Source: Gorillibacterium sp. (GTDB lineage: Bacteria; Bacillota; Bacilli; Paenibacillales; NBRC-103111). From it: DNA of 8,315 bases. Of the stretch, positions 1-5,862 are shown piece by piece. The stretch covers positions 1 to 8,315 of the forward strand of contig JAIMBU010000083.1 of assembly GCA_023511325.1 (NCBI GenBank), read 5' to 3'. Position 1 is the stretch's first letter, and every line of letters begins with the position of its first letter. The position numbers were made by a program, and so were the translations under genes. Below the pieces are notes generated by a model that saw nothing but the letters and a program-made list of their open reading frames with translations, did no database searches and was not told where the DNA came from.

Positions 1-50
1 AGGTAGAAGAAGAGAAAAACATAGCCTGCCATAATCGTAAATCGGGTCAT
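1..50 (-). CDS. YcgQ-like (TIGR03943/UPF0703) permease partner, N-terminal fragment
   Basis: Only the first 16 codons are inside the window; the gene runs off the left edge. The ATG at 50-48 overlaps the stop of the permease gene in an ATGA arrangement, and a strong GGGGAGG ribosome binding site lies at 65-59, eight bases before the start, inside the end of the permease gene. The visible residues (MTRFTIMAGY, then a run rich in Phe, Leu and Tyr) look like the start of a membrane segment. In Bacillus subtilis and relatives a YcgR-type permease is followed directly by YcgQ, a membrane protein of the TIGR03943 family, so gene order supports this name more than the few residues do. The four-base overlap implies translational coupling and a joint complex. 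Confidence 0.6.
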   Translation of the reverse strand, partial: MTRFTIMAGYVFLFFY

Positions 51-958
51 CCGAGTAACCTCCCCACGATTAATGAACCAACAAGTGTAAAGACAGTGAC
101 AAGAGCGATCAGCAGGATAACAAATTTAGTGCGAAAAGCGCTGAGTAACATCATGGTGTTCTTAATATCAATCATCGGTCCAAATACGAGAAAGGCTGAA
201 ATGGAGCCAAGTGAGAAAGTGCTGCGGAAGGAAGAGGCGATGAAGGCATCTGCTTCGGAGCACAGAGACATCGTGAAAGCTAAACCGATCATGACCAGGG
301 ACGAGGTCAGCGGATTGCTACCTAGATGTAGCAACGCTGCGGTAGGGACAAAGGTCTGAATGCTGGAGGCGATAAACGCACCGAGAATTAGAAATTTACC
401 AACCGAAAAAAACTCCTCCGTAGCATGAGTCAACAATTGATTACATTGTTTTAAGAAATGAGGGCGTTTAACGGCTTGCTCCTCCACTTGAGTGAGTTGT
501 TGTCCGATTAACTGTTCTCGGGTAATTCGCAGCGGAGCCTGCGGATAGATGTAGCTTAAAATTAAGGATACTAAAAATGCGACAGCAAAAGCCATTCCGG
601 CACGAATGCCAACCATTTTCCAATCATTACCAAAGGCAATGTAGGTAGAGAATAGAACAATCGGATTGACAATCGGACCGGTTAACATAAAAGCAATACC
701 GGCGTTTAGTGGTACTCCCTTATTTAATAATCGTCGGGTAACCGGTACAATACCACATTCACAGGCCGGGAATAACACCCCAATAAAGCAGCCAAGAATA
801 GTTGAGAGTAGACGATTTTTGGGCATGACTCTGGCGATCCAGCGCTCGGTTACAAAGATTTGAATGAAGCCGGAAGCGATGACTCCAACCAGAACAAAAG
901 GAATGGCTTCCATCAGCATGCTGAGAAAAATAGTGTTGAGCTGCAAAAAGATTTTCAC
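47..958 (-). CDS. ycgR: YcgR-like permease (DUF318/UPF0718, COG0701 family)
   Basis: A 303-residue multi-span membrane protein of the COG0701 permease family, which includes the organoarsenical exporter ArsP and Bacillus YcgR; the substrate of the YcgR branch is not firmly known, and metal ion or metalloid transport is inferred. It has hydrophobic spans in two bundles (about residues 8-37, 50-70, 86-108, 115-138 and 186-206, 217-240, 250-264, 277-301) split by a charged cytosolic-type loop near 144-182. Family motifs are intact: FPACECGIVPV with C66 and C68, TGPIVNP at 93-99, and CSEADAF at 233-239. The start is GTG at 958-956, with GGAGG at 969-965 six bases before it. It is the first gene of a minus-strand operon with the YcgQ-like partner, divergent from the cation exporter. 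Confidence 0.85.
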   Translation of the reverse strand: MKIFLQLNTIFLSMLMEAIPFVLVGVIASGFIQIFVTERWIARVMPKNRLLSTILGCFIGVLFPACECGIVPVTRRLLNKGVPLNAGIAFMLTGPIVNPIVLFSTYIAFGNDWKMVGIRAGMAFAVAFLVSLILSYIYPQAPLRITREQLIGQQLTQVEEQAVKRPHFLKQCNQLLTHATEEFFSVGKFLILGAFIASSIQTFVPTAALLHLGSNPLTSSLVMIGLAFTMSLCSEADAFIASSFRSTFSLGSISAFLVFGPMIDIKNTMMLLSAFRTKFVILLIALVTVFTLVGSLIVGRLLG

Positions 959-998
959 GATATTCCTCCGTTAACTTAATTGAAAACTAGGCTGTCTC

Positions 999-1027
999 AT
1001 TATGCTCCAGCTAATAGAAAAAGTCTA
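999..1027 (-). promoter_or_regulatory. Candidate sigma-A promoter for the permease operon
   Basis: On the minus strand there is a -35-like TAGACT (1027-1022), a 17-base spacer and a -10-like CATAAT (1004-999), about 40 bases upstream of the GTG start. An inverted repeat TAATAG (1012-1017) / CTATTA (1025-1030) overlaps the -35 and part of the spacer and could be an operator. I saw no match to the Zur box that I would expect for a zinc-repressed operon. The assignment rests on pattern only. Confidence 0.5.
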
Positions 1028-1100
1028 TTAATTTGATTTAATATTCTGGTAGTTATTTTTCTGAAAAACCCAGTCTATATAGTGCCTGTAAGGCTTTTTT

Positions 1101-1154
1101 AAGACCTAGGGCAACACTGTTTCTCTAGACCCACTTCCAACAGAGGAGTATGAT
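1101..1154 (+). promoter_or_regulatory. Candidate promoter and MntR-like half-site for the cation exporter
   Basis: TAGACC (1126-1131) and TATGAT (1149-1154) are separated by 17 bases. This would start transcription near 1161, about 30 bases before the preferred start codon at 1192. Just upstream of the -35, at 1101-1114, lies AAGACCTAGGGCAA; read on the minus strand it begins TTGCC, then CTAG, and resembles one good half of the MntR operator as I remember it, with a degenerate second half. In B. subtilis, MntR with manganese activates mneP, so an activator site upstream of a weak -35 would make sense. The site call is an inference. Confidence 0.35.
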
Positions 1155-1191
1155 AGATTTTAGCTTGGGAAAAATGCTGGAGGGACATGGA

Positions 1192-2070
1192 ATGACGGAT
1201 TATGAACAAATAAAAGCAGGCGAGAAGGGTGCTTGGATGAGCATTATCGCCTATATTGTCTTGTCAATCATTAAGCTCTCCATCGGTTGGTTTTCTAACT
1301 CGGAGGCGCTCTTTGCTGATGGTTTCAACAACTCAACTGACATCATAGCTTCATTAGCTATCCTCATCGGACTCAGAATATCTCGTCGTCCACCAGATGA
1401 TGATCATTTGTATGGGCACTTTCGCGCAGAAACGGTTGCCTCACTAATTGCCTCATTTATTATGATAGCTGTGGGTTTTCAGATCCTCTATCAAGCGTCG
1501 GCGCATTTCTTTGCTACCTCCAAGCCACTACCTGATCTTGTCGCTGCTTGGACAGCACTCGGATGTGCCTTTGTTATGCTACTGGTCTACCGCTATAACC
1601 ACCGATTGGCTAAAAAGCTAAATAGCAAGGCTCTTCAAGCTGCTGCTAAGGATAATCTTTCCGATACCTTTGTCAGCGTTGGAGCTTTTGTCGGCATTTT
1701 CGGCTCTCATTTTGGCCTCCCTCTTCTAGATCCTATCGCTGCGATTATTGTCAGTTTTTTTGTTTTGAAGACAGGGTGGGGCATATTTAAAGAGGCTGTT
1801 CTTTCTTTGACAGATGGTTTTGATCTGAAGTTGATCAAAGCGTTTGAGAAGACGGTCAATTCGATCCCAGGTGTAGAAGAGGTTAAGGATATCCGCGCCC
1901 GTTTTCAAGGAAATCAAGTGTTTGTTGATTTGACGGTGTATGTGATGGCTGATTTGAATGTGACCGAGAGCCATGAAATCAGTGATGCCGTGGAAAACCG
2001 TTTACAAGAGGAGCATCAAGTGAAGCAGGTTCATGTCCATATTGAGCCGTTTGAATGTCGAAAAATATGA
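1192..2070 (+). CDS. mneP: Cation diffusion facilitator, MneP-like manganese exporter
   Basis: A 292-residue CDF transporter that should export a divalent cation, most likely Mn(II), in exchange for protons. It closely resembles B. subtilis MneP (YeaB) along its length. Six membrane spans fill roughly residues 14-205. The intramembrane metal site is visible as D43/N47 (in ADGFNN) and D154/D158 (in KDNLSD). The linker motif reads HLYGHFRAE (72-80), where most relatives have HPYGH. The cytosolic dimerisation domain covers about 210-290 and ends in HVHIEP. The frame is open back to an ATG at 1150, but that codon has its GAGGAG only one base away and lies in a probable -10 element. ATG 1192 has GGAGGG at 1179-1184 with seven-base spacing and matches the MneP N terminus. 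The next gene begins 21 bases downstream, so co-transcription is likely. Confidence 0.9.
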   Translation: MTDYEQIKAGEKGAWMSIIAYIVLSIIKLSIGWFSNSEALFADGFNNSTDIIASLAILIGLRISRRPPDDDHLYGHFRAETVASLIASFIMIAVGFQILYQASAHFFATSKPLPDLVAAWTALGCAFVMLLVYRYNHRLAKKLNSKALQAAAKDNLSDTFVSVGAFVGIFGSHFGLPLLDPIAAIIVSFFVLKTGWGIFKEAVLSLTDGFDLKLIKAFEKTVNSIPGVEEVKDIRARFQGNQVFVDLTVYVMADLNVTESHEISDAVENRLQEEHQVKQVHVHIEPFECRKI

Positions 2071-2091
2071 GCCGATAATCGGAGGTTTTTT

Positions 2092-2631
2092 ATGACGATG
2101 CGCATCGCGCTTTTGCGTGGAATTAACGTAAGCGGACAGAATCCGATCAAAATGCTTGACTTAAAGCAGATGTTCGAGACGTTGGGCTTCAGCCAAGTGC
2201 AAACCTACATACAGACTGGCAATGTTCGATTTGAGTCGAATGAAGACGAACCAGAACTCAGACAACGGATTCAGCAGGAGATCAAGAGCATTTATGGATT
2301 CTCCGTTCCTGTTATATTACGAACTGTCCAGGAACTGAAGCAGGTTATTGTCAATTGTCCATTCTCAATAAATGAATTGTCAGCAGGTGAGAATGTATAT
2401 GTTGCGCTTCTATTGGAAGCCCCCTTACAAACAGGTATCGACCGTTTATTAACGTTCGATAATGCGATTGATGATTTCCGTATACAAGGACGTGAGGTTT
2501 ATATTCTATATCGCCAAGGCTCAGGTAGATCGAATCTCACCAATGCCCTGATTGAGAAGAAACTAGGTGTTTCAGCCACAACCCGCAACTGGAATACGGT
2601 CAATAAGCTTGTTCTTATGGGCAAAGAGTAA
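2092..2631 (+). CDS. DUF1697 domain protein
   Basis: A 179-residue soluble protein of the DUF1697 family (PF08002), for which I know no established biochemical function. The family signature is clear: the N-terminal ALLRGINVSGQN (residues 6-17), the YIQTGNVRFES segment near 39-49, and the C-terminal NWNTVNKL at 166-173. The length is normal for the family, so the gene looks intact. ATG 2092 has GGAGG at 2081-2085 with six-base spacing; a second ATG two codons on is possible but less well placed. It lies 21 bases after the cation exporter and 40 bases before the aminotransferase on the same strand, with no terminator between, which suggests one transcript. The context does not reveal its role. 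Confidence 0.88.
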   Translation: MTMRIALLRGINVSGQNPIKMLDLKQMFETLGFSQVQTYIQTGNVRFESNEDEPELRQRIQQEIKSIYGFSVPVILRTVQELKQVIVNCPFSINELSAGENVYVALLLEAPLQTGIDRLLTFDNAIDDFRIQGREVYILYRQGSGRSNLTNALIEKKLGVSATTRNWNTVNKLVLMGKE

Positions 2632-2671
2632 TCTTGACGTATATTATAAGTTGAATGGAAGTGTAAAGATA

Positions 2672-3898
2672 ATGCTCAATTCCACAAAACGTTCCTGGCG
2701 ATCAGACAAACTATCCCATCTTGGCTCATCGATTTTTTCCGAGGTTGCTCATTGGAAAACAGAGGCACAGCAAGCGGGGCTTGATATCATTTATCTTTGG
2801 ATTTGTAGTCCAGATCGCTCGCCTACGCTTGAGGTGAGACAGGTGTTAAGCAACGCGACGCTAAGGGAGGACAGCTATTCCTATCCGTCTTCCTCAGGGA
2901 GTCGACTCTTTCGTGCGCAGGCTGCAGCTTGGATGGATCATCGCTTTGGGGTCAACGTAGATCCTGAGCAGGAAGTATTGATGCTGATGGGTTCCCAGGA
3001 TGGACTAGCTCATTTGGCCTTAGCCATCTGCAATCCCGGAGAAAAGGTCATCGTGCCTGATCCTGGTTATCCCATCTATTCAGGGGCGCTTGCGATTGCA
3101 GGCGTTGAGCCGGTTTATCTCCCCTTAAGAGCAGAGAACGGATTTCTACCCGATCTGGATAGCATCTCGGAGGCTGTATGGCAACAAGCCGTTTTTATTC
3201 TTTTGAATTTCCCTGGGAATCCGATTTCAACCGAGGTAGACTTGCTCTTCTTTGAGCAGCTGATCTCGCTGGCCCGCAAGTGGAATGTCTTGGTAGTCCA
3301 TGATCTAGCCTATTCGGAAATGGGCTTTGACGGTTATCGTCCATTAAGCATCCTACAGGTGCCGGGAGCGACAGATACAGCGGTCGAATTTCATTCCTTC
3401 TCCAAAAGCTTCAACATGGCTGGTTGCCGTATCGGATTTCTCACTGGTAACCGGGAGGCGATTGGTGCCTTGCGGGAATTGAAGAGTAACATCGACTATG
3501 GTGTTTTTGATGCGATCCAAGAGGCAGCGATCGCTGCGCTCCAGCAAGCGATGTCCTCGCCAAAGGATACGGGCGTAGCTTCACTCTATGAACAACGTCG
3601 CAATGTGTTCGTGGAAGCCTTGCAAGAGGAAGGCTGGAGCGTCCCGAAGCCAAAGGCAACCATGTTCATCTGGGCGCAACTGCCAGTAAGGGCAAATCTG
3701 GCTCTCCCCGCATGGGAATCACGCCAGTTCGCCCATGATCTATTGCTCAAGACAGGTGTAGCGGTTATTCCGGGCGATGCGTTTGGCCATGAAGGGGCAG
3801 GGTTCATCCGGATTGCCTTGGTTGAGGAAGAAGACCGATTGCTTGAGGCCGCAAGGCGAATCGGGGGTTTTATCCGAGGAGAGGTCCTAAGCGTATAG
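2672..3898 (+). CDS. PLP-dependent class I/II aminotransferase (DapL/PatA-like)
   Basis: A 408-residue fold-type I pyridoxal-phosphate aminotransferase, cytosolic; closest by eye to enzymes annotated as LL-diaminopimelate aminotransferase-like in Firmicutes, with real substrate unknown. Key residues are present: GSQDG at 107-111 and Y133 around the cofactor, N183 in NFPGNP, D211 and Y214 in HDLAY, Schiff-base K245 in SFSKSFNMAG, R253 for the phosphate, and R380 in FIRIALV for the substrate carboxylate. Odd points: the usual LGIGSPD segment reads LWICSPD (W43, C45), YGYPSS reads YSYPSS, and NMTGWRIGF reads NMAGCRIGF. The frame is open from 2567, but this would overlap the DUF1697 gene. ATG 2672 gives the normal N terminus, though only a weak GGAAG (2657-2661) precedes it, so expression may be modest or coupled to the upstream genes. 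Confidence 0.87.
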   Translation: MLNSTKRSWRSDKLSHLGSSIFSEVAHWKTEAQQAGLDIIYLWICSPDRSPTLEVRQVLSNATLREDSYSYPSSSGSRLFRAQAAAWMDHRFGVNVDPEQEVLMLMGSQDGLAHLALAICNPGEKVIVPDPGYPIYSGALAIAGVEPVYLPLRAENGFLPDLDSISEAVWQQAVFILLNFPGNPISTEVDLLFFEQLISLARKWNVLVVHDLAYSEMGFDGYRPLSILQVPGATDTAVEFHSFSKSFNMAGCRIGFLTGNREAIGALRELKSNIDYGVFDAIQEAAIAALQQAMSSPKDTGVASLYEQRRNVFVEALQEEGWSVPKPKATMFIWAQLPVRANLALPAWESRQFAHDLLLKTGVAVIPGDAFGHEGAGFIRIALVEEEDRLLEAARRIGGFIRGEVLSV

Positions 3899-3926
3899 TG
3901 TTTTAAAGCTGTAACCTGGTCGTTTC

Positions 3927-3978
3927 ACACAAGCAACAGCCCTGATATTCGGTGAAGGATCAGGGCTGTTGCTTGTGT
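3927..3978. terminator. Long perfect hairpin between convergent genes, probable bidirectional terminator
   Basis: Arms 3927-3946 and 3959-3978 are perfectly complementary over 20 bp with a 12-base loop. The hairpin starts 28 bases after the aminotransferase stop and ends 34 bases from the stop of the convergent membrane-protein gene. Neither side has a strong run of T directly after the stem, so it is not a textbook intrinsic terminator, but position and symmetry favour a shared transcription end or mRNA 3' end protection. Confidence 0.75.
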
Positions 3979-4012
3979 CTCCGTGTTGTTATATCTCTGT
4001 GCTACTAAATGC

Positions 4013-4468
4013 TCAGTCCTCACCGTTATTGCTGTTGGATCTGGATTTGGCAGCCATTGCCAACACTGTGATAAAGACGATGAAAATAATCGCCAGGATA
4101 AGGATTGTGAATATGACTTCATGTTCTGCAAGGAATGGAATGTCTTGCTTAAAGTAGAAGAGGGACAACAATCCGCTCAGGAGCAGTAAAACTGTCACAA
4201 TCATCCCTTTTAGCAGGGGCTTTGCAGGGAGATTGCTGCTGTGATTGCCTATGTAAGCACCTAAGCTTATCGTCCGGACCAGATAATAGAACATACACAC
4301 AATCATCGTAACAAGTACATTTATAGGATAAGCCAACCAAGGGATATTCATTTCTTCTATGCCGAATTGAATGAAAAGCAGAAAAAACAAGGCCATAAAG
4401 CAATTATTGCCGATCTTGTTTCTTTGTTGTAACTGTCTTTCGTCAAGCTTAGGTTGATTATTGATCAC
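4013..4468 (-). CDS. Small four-helix membrane protein (possibly DUF6773), partner of the XRE regulator
   Basis: A protein of about 151 residues with an N-terminal hydrophilic stretch (NNQPKLDERQLQQRNKIG) and four hydrophobic segments, near residues 20-37, 41-63, 88-104 and 117-140, ending in a polar Ser/Asn-rich tail. No catalytic motif is visible. The architecture and pairing with a small HTH gene recall the DUF6773 membrane proteins; this is from memory and not certain. Three starts are possible: ATG 4495, ATG 4477 and GTG 4468. A GGGAGG at 4483-4478 abuts ATG 4477 but lies nine bases before GTG 4468, so I prefer the GTG. In every case the gene overlaps the end of the regulator gene (11 to 38 bases), indicating translational coupling. 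The function is unknown; a regulator/membrane-sensor pair or regulated membrane effector is a guess. Confidence 0.75.
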   Translation of the reverse strand: MINNQPKLDERQLQQRNKIGNNCFMALFFLLFIQFGIEEMNIPWLAYPINVLVTMIVCMFYYLVRTISLGAYIGNHSSNLPAKPLLKGMIVTVLLLLSGLLSLFYFKQDIPFLAEHEVIFTILILAIIFIVFITVLAMAAKSRSNSNNGED

Positions 4469-4670
4469 TTTCTTCATCCTCCCAAAAAAGATCATTTAAT
4501 GTCTTGCCTAATACCTTGCATAAGGAAACGCATAGCTGAATGGATGGATTATAATCACCGCTCTCAATCGCATTCACCGTTTGACGTGTTACTCCAACAG
4601 CCTCAGCTAATTCCTTCTGTGACATATCTTTTGCAGCTCTTGCAGATTTAAATTTTAAGTTTTTTGCCAT
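4458..4670 (-). CDS. Small XRE-family HTH transcriptional regulator
   Basis: A 70-residue protein that is almost only a helix-turn-helix domain. The recognition region SQKELAEAVGVTRQTVNAIESG (about residues 18-39) and the following NPSIQLCVSLCKVLGKTLNDLFW are typical of the compact XRE/Cro type (YgzD/YozG-like) found in Bacillales. The start ATG 4670-4668 has AGGAG at 4682-4678 with seven-base spacing. The short acidic tail WEDEESDQ is common in this group. It is the first gene of a two-gene minus-strand operon and overlaps the membrane-protein gene. Such regulators usually repress their own operon, and a palindrome lies 41-60 bases upstream. Identity of the domain is clear; the signal it responds to is not visible. 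Confidence 0.9.
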   Translation of the reverse strand: MAKNLKFKSARAAKDMSQKELAEAVGVTRQTVNAIESGDYNPSIQLCVSLCKVLGKTLNDLFWEDEESDQ

Positions 4671-4710
4671 TTCATCACTCCTATCTGTATGGTATAATAT
4701 ATCAAGCTAA

Positions 4711-4730
4711 ATGTAAAATATATATTACAT
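4711..4730. promoter_or_regulatory. 20-bp palindrome, candidate autoregulatory operator
   Basis: ATGTAA at 4711-4716 is mirrored by TTACAT at 4725-4730; the whole 20-mer matches its reverse complement at 18 of 20 positions. It contains a minus-strand -35-like TTTACA (4717-4712), which is 17 bases from a weak TACCAT (4694-4689). Placed upstream of the XRE gene, it is the best candidate for the regulator's own binding site. The region is very AT-rich, so chance symmetry is possible. Confidence 0.45.
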
Positions 4731-4854
4731 AAAGACGATAATAAGTTACTAAAAGCGGAGCTGATGTTGGACTTTAAGTAAATCCCTCCGTTAATTTTCC
4801 AGAGAAAAGTGGAATTAAACAAATTGTAGCTACCAATACTGCCTACTGATTGAG

Positions 4855-4986
4855 AACTGTATTTCCTACATCTGATTAAGTAACTGTATTTCCTACATCT
4901 AAACGGATGCTTTGAGCCCCATGGAAGAATGAAACTGTATTTCCTACATTTAATTTAGTGCTTTTAACCGTATTTGACGAAATGAA
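4855..4986. repeat. Direct-repeat cluster, core AACTGTATTTCCTACAT
   Basis: Copies at 4855-4873 and 4882-4900 are identical over 19 bases (AACTGTATTTCCTACATCT); the one at 4933-4951 differs at one base. A degenerate fourth (AACCGTATTTGACGA) begins at 4966. Copies two and three are 51 bases apart, and the sequence after them is also alike (each has TGCTTT about 10 bases after the core and ends in AATGAA), so the unit appears to be about 51-53 bases, with copy one cut short at 27. The pattern suggests a dispersed intergenic element that has partly duplicated in tandem. Confidence 0.8.
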
Positions 4987-5002
4987 GGGGAATAGATGTG
5001 CT

Positions 5003-5064
5003 TTTTACAGTTATTTAAGGGAAAATAGGATTTTGCGATGATCTAACTGCAGGTTTTACAGTTA
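5003..5064. repeat. Paired TTTTACAGTTA motifs, inverted relative to the upstream repeat core
   Basis: TTTTACAGTTA occurs at 5003-5013 and again at 5054-5064, 51 bases apart, the same step as the main repeat. Its TACAGTTA part is the reverse complement of TAACTGTA, the start of the repeat copy at 4881. The second copy also pairs with TAACTG at 5044-5049 to form a 6-bp stem with a 9-base loop. The motifs may be the inverted right side of the same element. Confidence 0.5.
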
Positions 5065-5242
5065 CCGTATAAAATCGATCATGGACACGAACAAAAGAGT
5101 AGCATTGGCTACTTTTACTGGAATGATTCTCTGAGCAAGGGTGAAATATGATGTCATCGGCCTCAAATTAGCTTCTCGTTGCTATAAAGGGTTTTAGAAT
5201 ATAAATATTTATCAGTTTTGTACGTGCAATAGAATTACTGAT

Positions 5243-5270
5243 TTGATATTCTGATAGGTGTGTTCATAAC
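5243..5270 (+). promoter_or_regulatory. Candidate sigma-A promoter for the nucleotidyltransferase operon
   Basis: TTGATA (5243-5248) and CATAAC (5265-5270) are separated by 16 bases, which would start transcription near 5277, some 16 bases before the ATG at 5293. The -10 matches only four of six consensus bases. No other good pair was seen closer to the gene. Confidence 0.35.
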
Positions 5271-5292
5271 AAATAAAGAAAGGCGGGTCATC

Positions 5293-5862
5293 ATGCTAGA
5301 AACAAATCTTGAGACAAAGCTAAAACAATTTCTTTTGGAGAATGACGTTATAATGAGTGATCTGCGGCTTGTTAGAAGCTTGGATTTACCGCAATGTTAT
5401 CTAGCCGCCGGGTATATTCGTAACTACATATGGGATCGGCTACACGGATATGACCATCGGAGTACGCATAATGATATTGATCTTGTTTATTATGATCGTG
5501 AGGAGGCTTCAGAGGAGCGCGATCTTAGACTCGAGCAGGTATTAATTGAGCAGACAGGTAATGACAAGTGGTCTGTGAAGAATCAAGCTCGAATGCATAT
5601 ACACAAAGCGACCGCACCCTATGAGTCTACCAAAGATGCACTCAGCAGATGGCCTGAGGTGGTAACGGCGATTGGTGTTGCTCTCAATCGTCAGGATGAA
5701 ATCGAAATTTGTGCACCCTATGGTTTAGTGGATTTATTTAACCTGATCGTCAGGCAGAGTCCACTGTTTGGGGATAGGGCTACCTATCTTGGAAGAATAC
5801 ATAAGAAGGAATGGCAAAGCCAATGGCCGCTGTTAACGATCATCGAGGGACAACCATCGTGA
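5293..5862 (+). CDS. Nucleotidyltransferase family protein (PF06042-type)
   Basis: A 189-residue soluble protein of the NTP_transf_6 (DUF925) family, part of the polymerase-beta-like nucleotidyltransferase superfamily; substrate unknown. Visible signature: AAGYIRNYIWDRLHGY at residues 38-53, then the metal-binding HNDIDLVYYD at 59-68 with D61 and D63, the VKNQARMH segment near 96-103, the RWPEVVTAIGV stretch in the middle, and APYGLVDLFNLIVR toward the end, all at the usual spacing. The length is normal, so it looks intact. The frame opens at GTG 5260, but ATG 5293 is preferred: GGCGGG (5282-5287) lies five bases before it and the family N terminus fits. Its stop overlaps the start of the kinase gene (GTGA), so it heads a translationally coupled operon with the kinase and probably GrpB. 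Confidence 0.88.
   Translation: MLETNLETKLKQFLLENDVIMSDLRLVRSLDLPQCYLAAGYIRNYIWDRLHGYDHRSTHNDIDLVYYDREEASEERDLRLEQVLIEQTGNDKWSVKNQARMHIHKATAPYESTKDALSRWPEVVTAIGVALNRQDEIEICAPYGLVDLFNLIVRQSPLFGDRATYLGRIHKKEWQSQWPLLTIIEGQPS

Larger units (their letters stand above)
4671..5292. other. Gene-free intergenic region of about 620 bp
   Basis: I see no credible coding frame on either strand here. It holds, in order: the leader and palindrome of the XRE operon (4671-4730); an imperfect inverted repeat TTAATTTTCCA/TGGAATTAA at 4791-4818; the AACTGTATTTCCTACAT repeat cluster (4855-4986); two TTTTACAGTTA copies (5003-5013, 5054-5064); a small AT-limited hairpin with 6 to 9 bp stem (5095-5116); a perfect 12-bp AT palindrome ATAAATATTTAT (5201-5212); and the promoter and ribosome binding site of the nucleotidyltransferase gene. 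Confidence 0.7.

Noticed and set aside
96..863. Plus-strand open frames opposite the permease gene
   Set aside because: They mirror the well-supported minus-strand permease, lack ribosome binding sites and resemble no known family.
1084..1100. GCCT-GTA-AGGC followed by six T, terminator or attenuator in the divergent spacer
   Set aside because: The stem is only 4 bp and no upstream gene on this strand ends here. An attenuation role cannot be supported.
2567..2671. N-terminal extension of the aminotransferase
   Set aside because: It overlaps the DUF1697 gene, has no ribosome binding site at 2567, and its residues do not fit the family; ATG 2672 gives the normal length.
4690..4698. Plus-strand extended -10 (TGGTATAAT)
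   Set aside because: No suitable -35 and no gene or clear RNA downstream. The segment is AT-rich leader of the minus-strand XRE gene, so chance is likely.
4855..4951. Possible CRISPR array
   Set aside because: Only three clear copies of a 19-base unit, with gaps of 8 and 32 bases. The sequence after each copy is related instead of unique, and no cas gene is present.
5095..5116. Hairpin AGTAGC-ATTG-GCTACT with flanking A and T, as a terminator
   Set aside because: The stem is short and mostly A-T, the T run is part of the stem, and no plus-strand gene lies upstream that would need terminating.
5201..5212. Perfect 12-bp palindrome ATAAATATTTAT as an operator
   Set aside because: It is made only of A and T in an AT-rich stretch about 30 bases upstream of the candidate -35, so chance is a sufficient explanation; recorded only as part of the intergenic entry.
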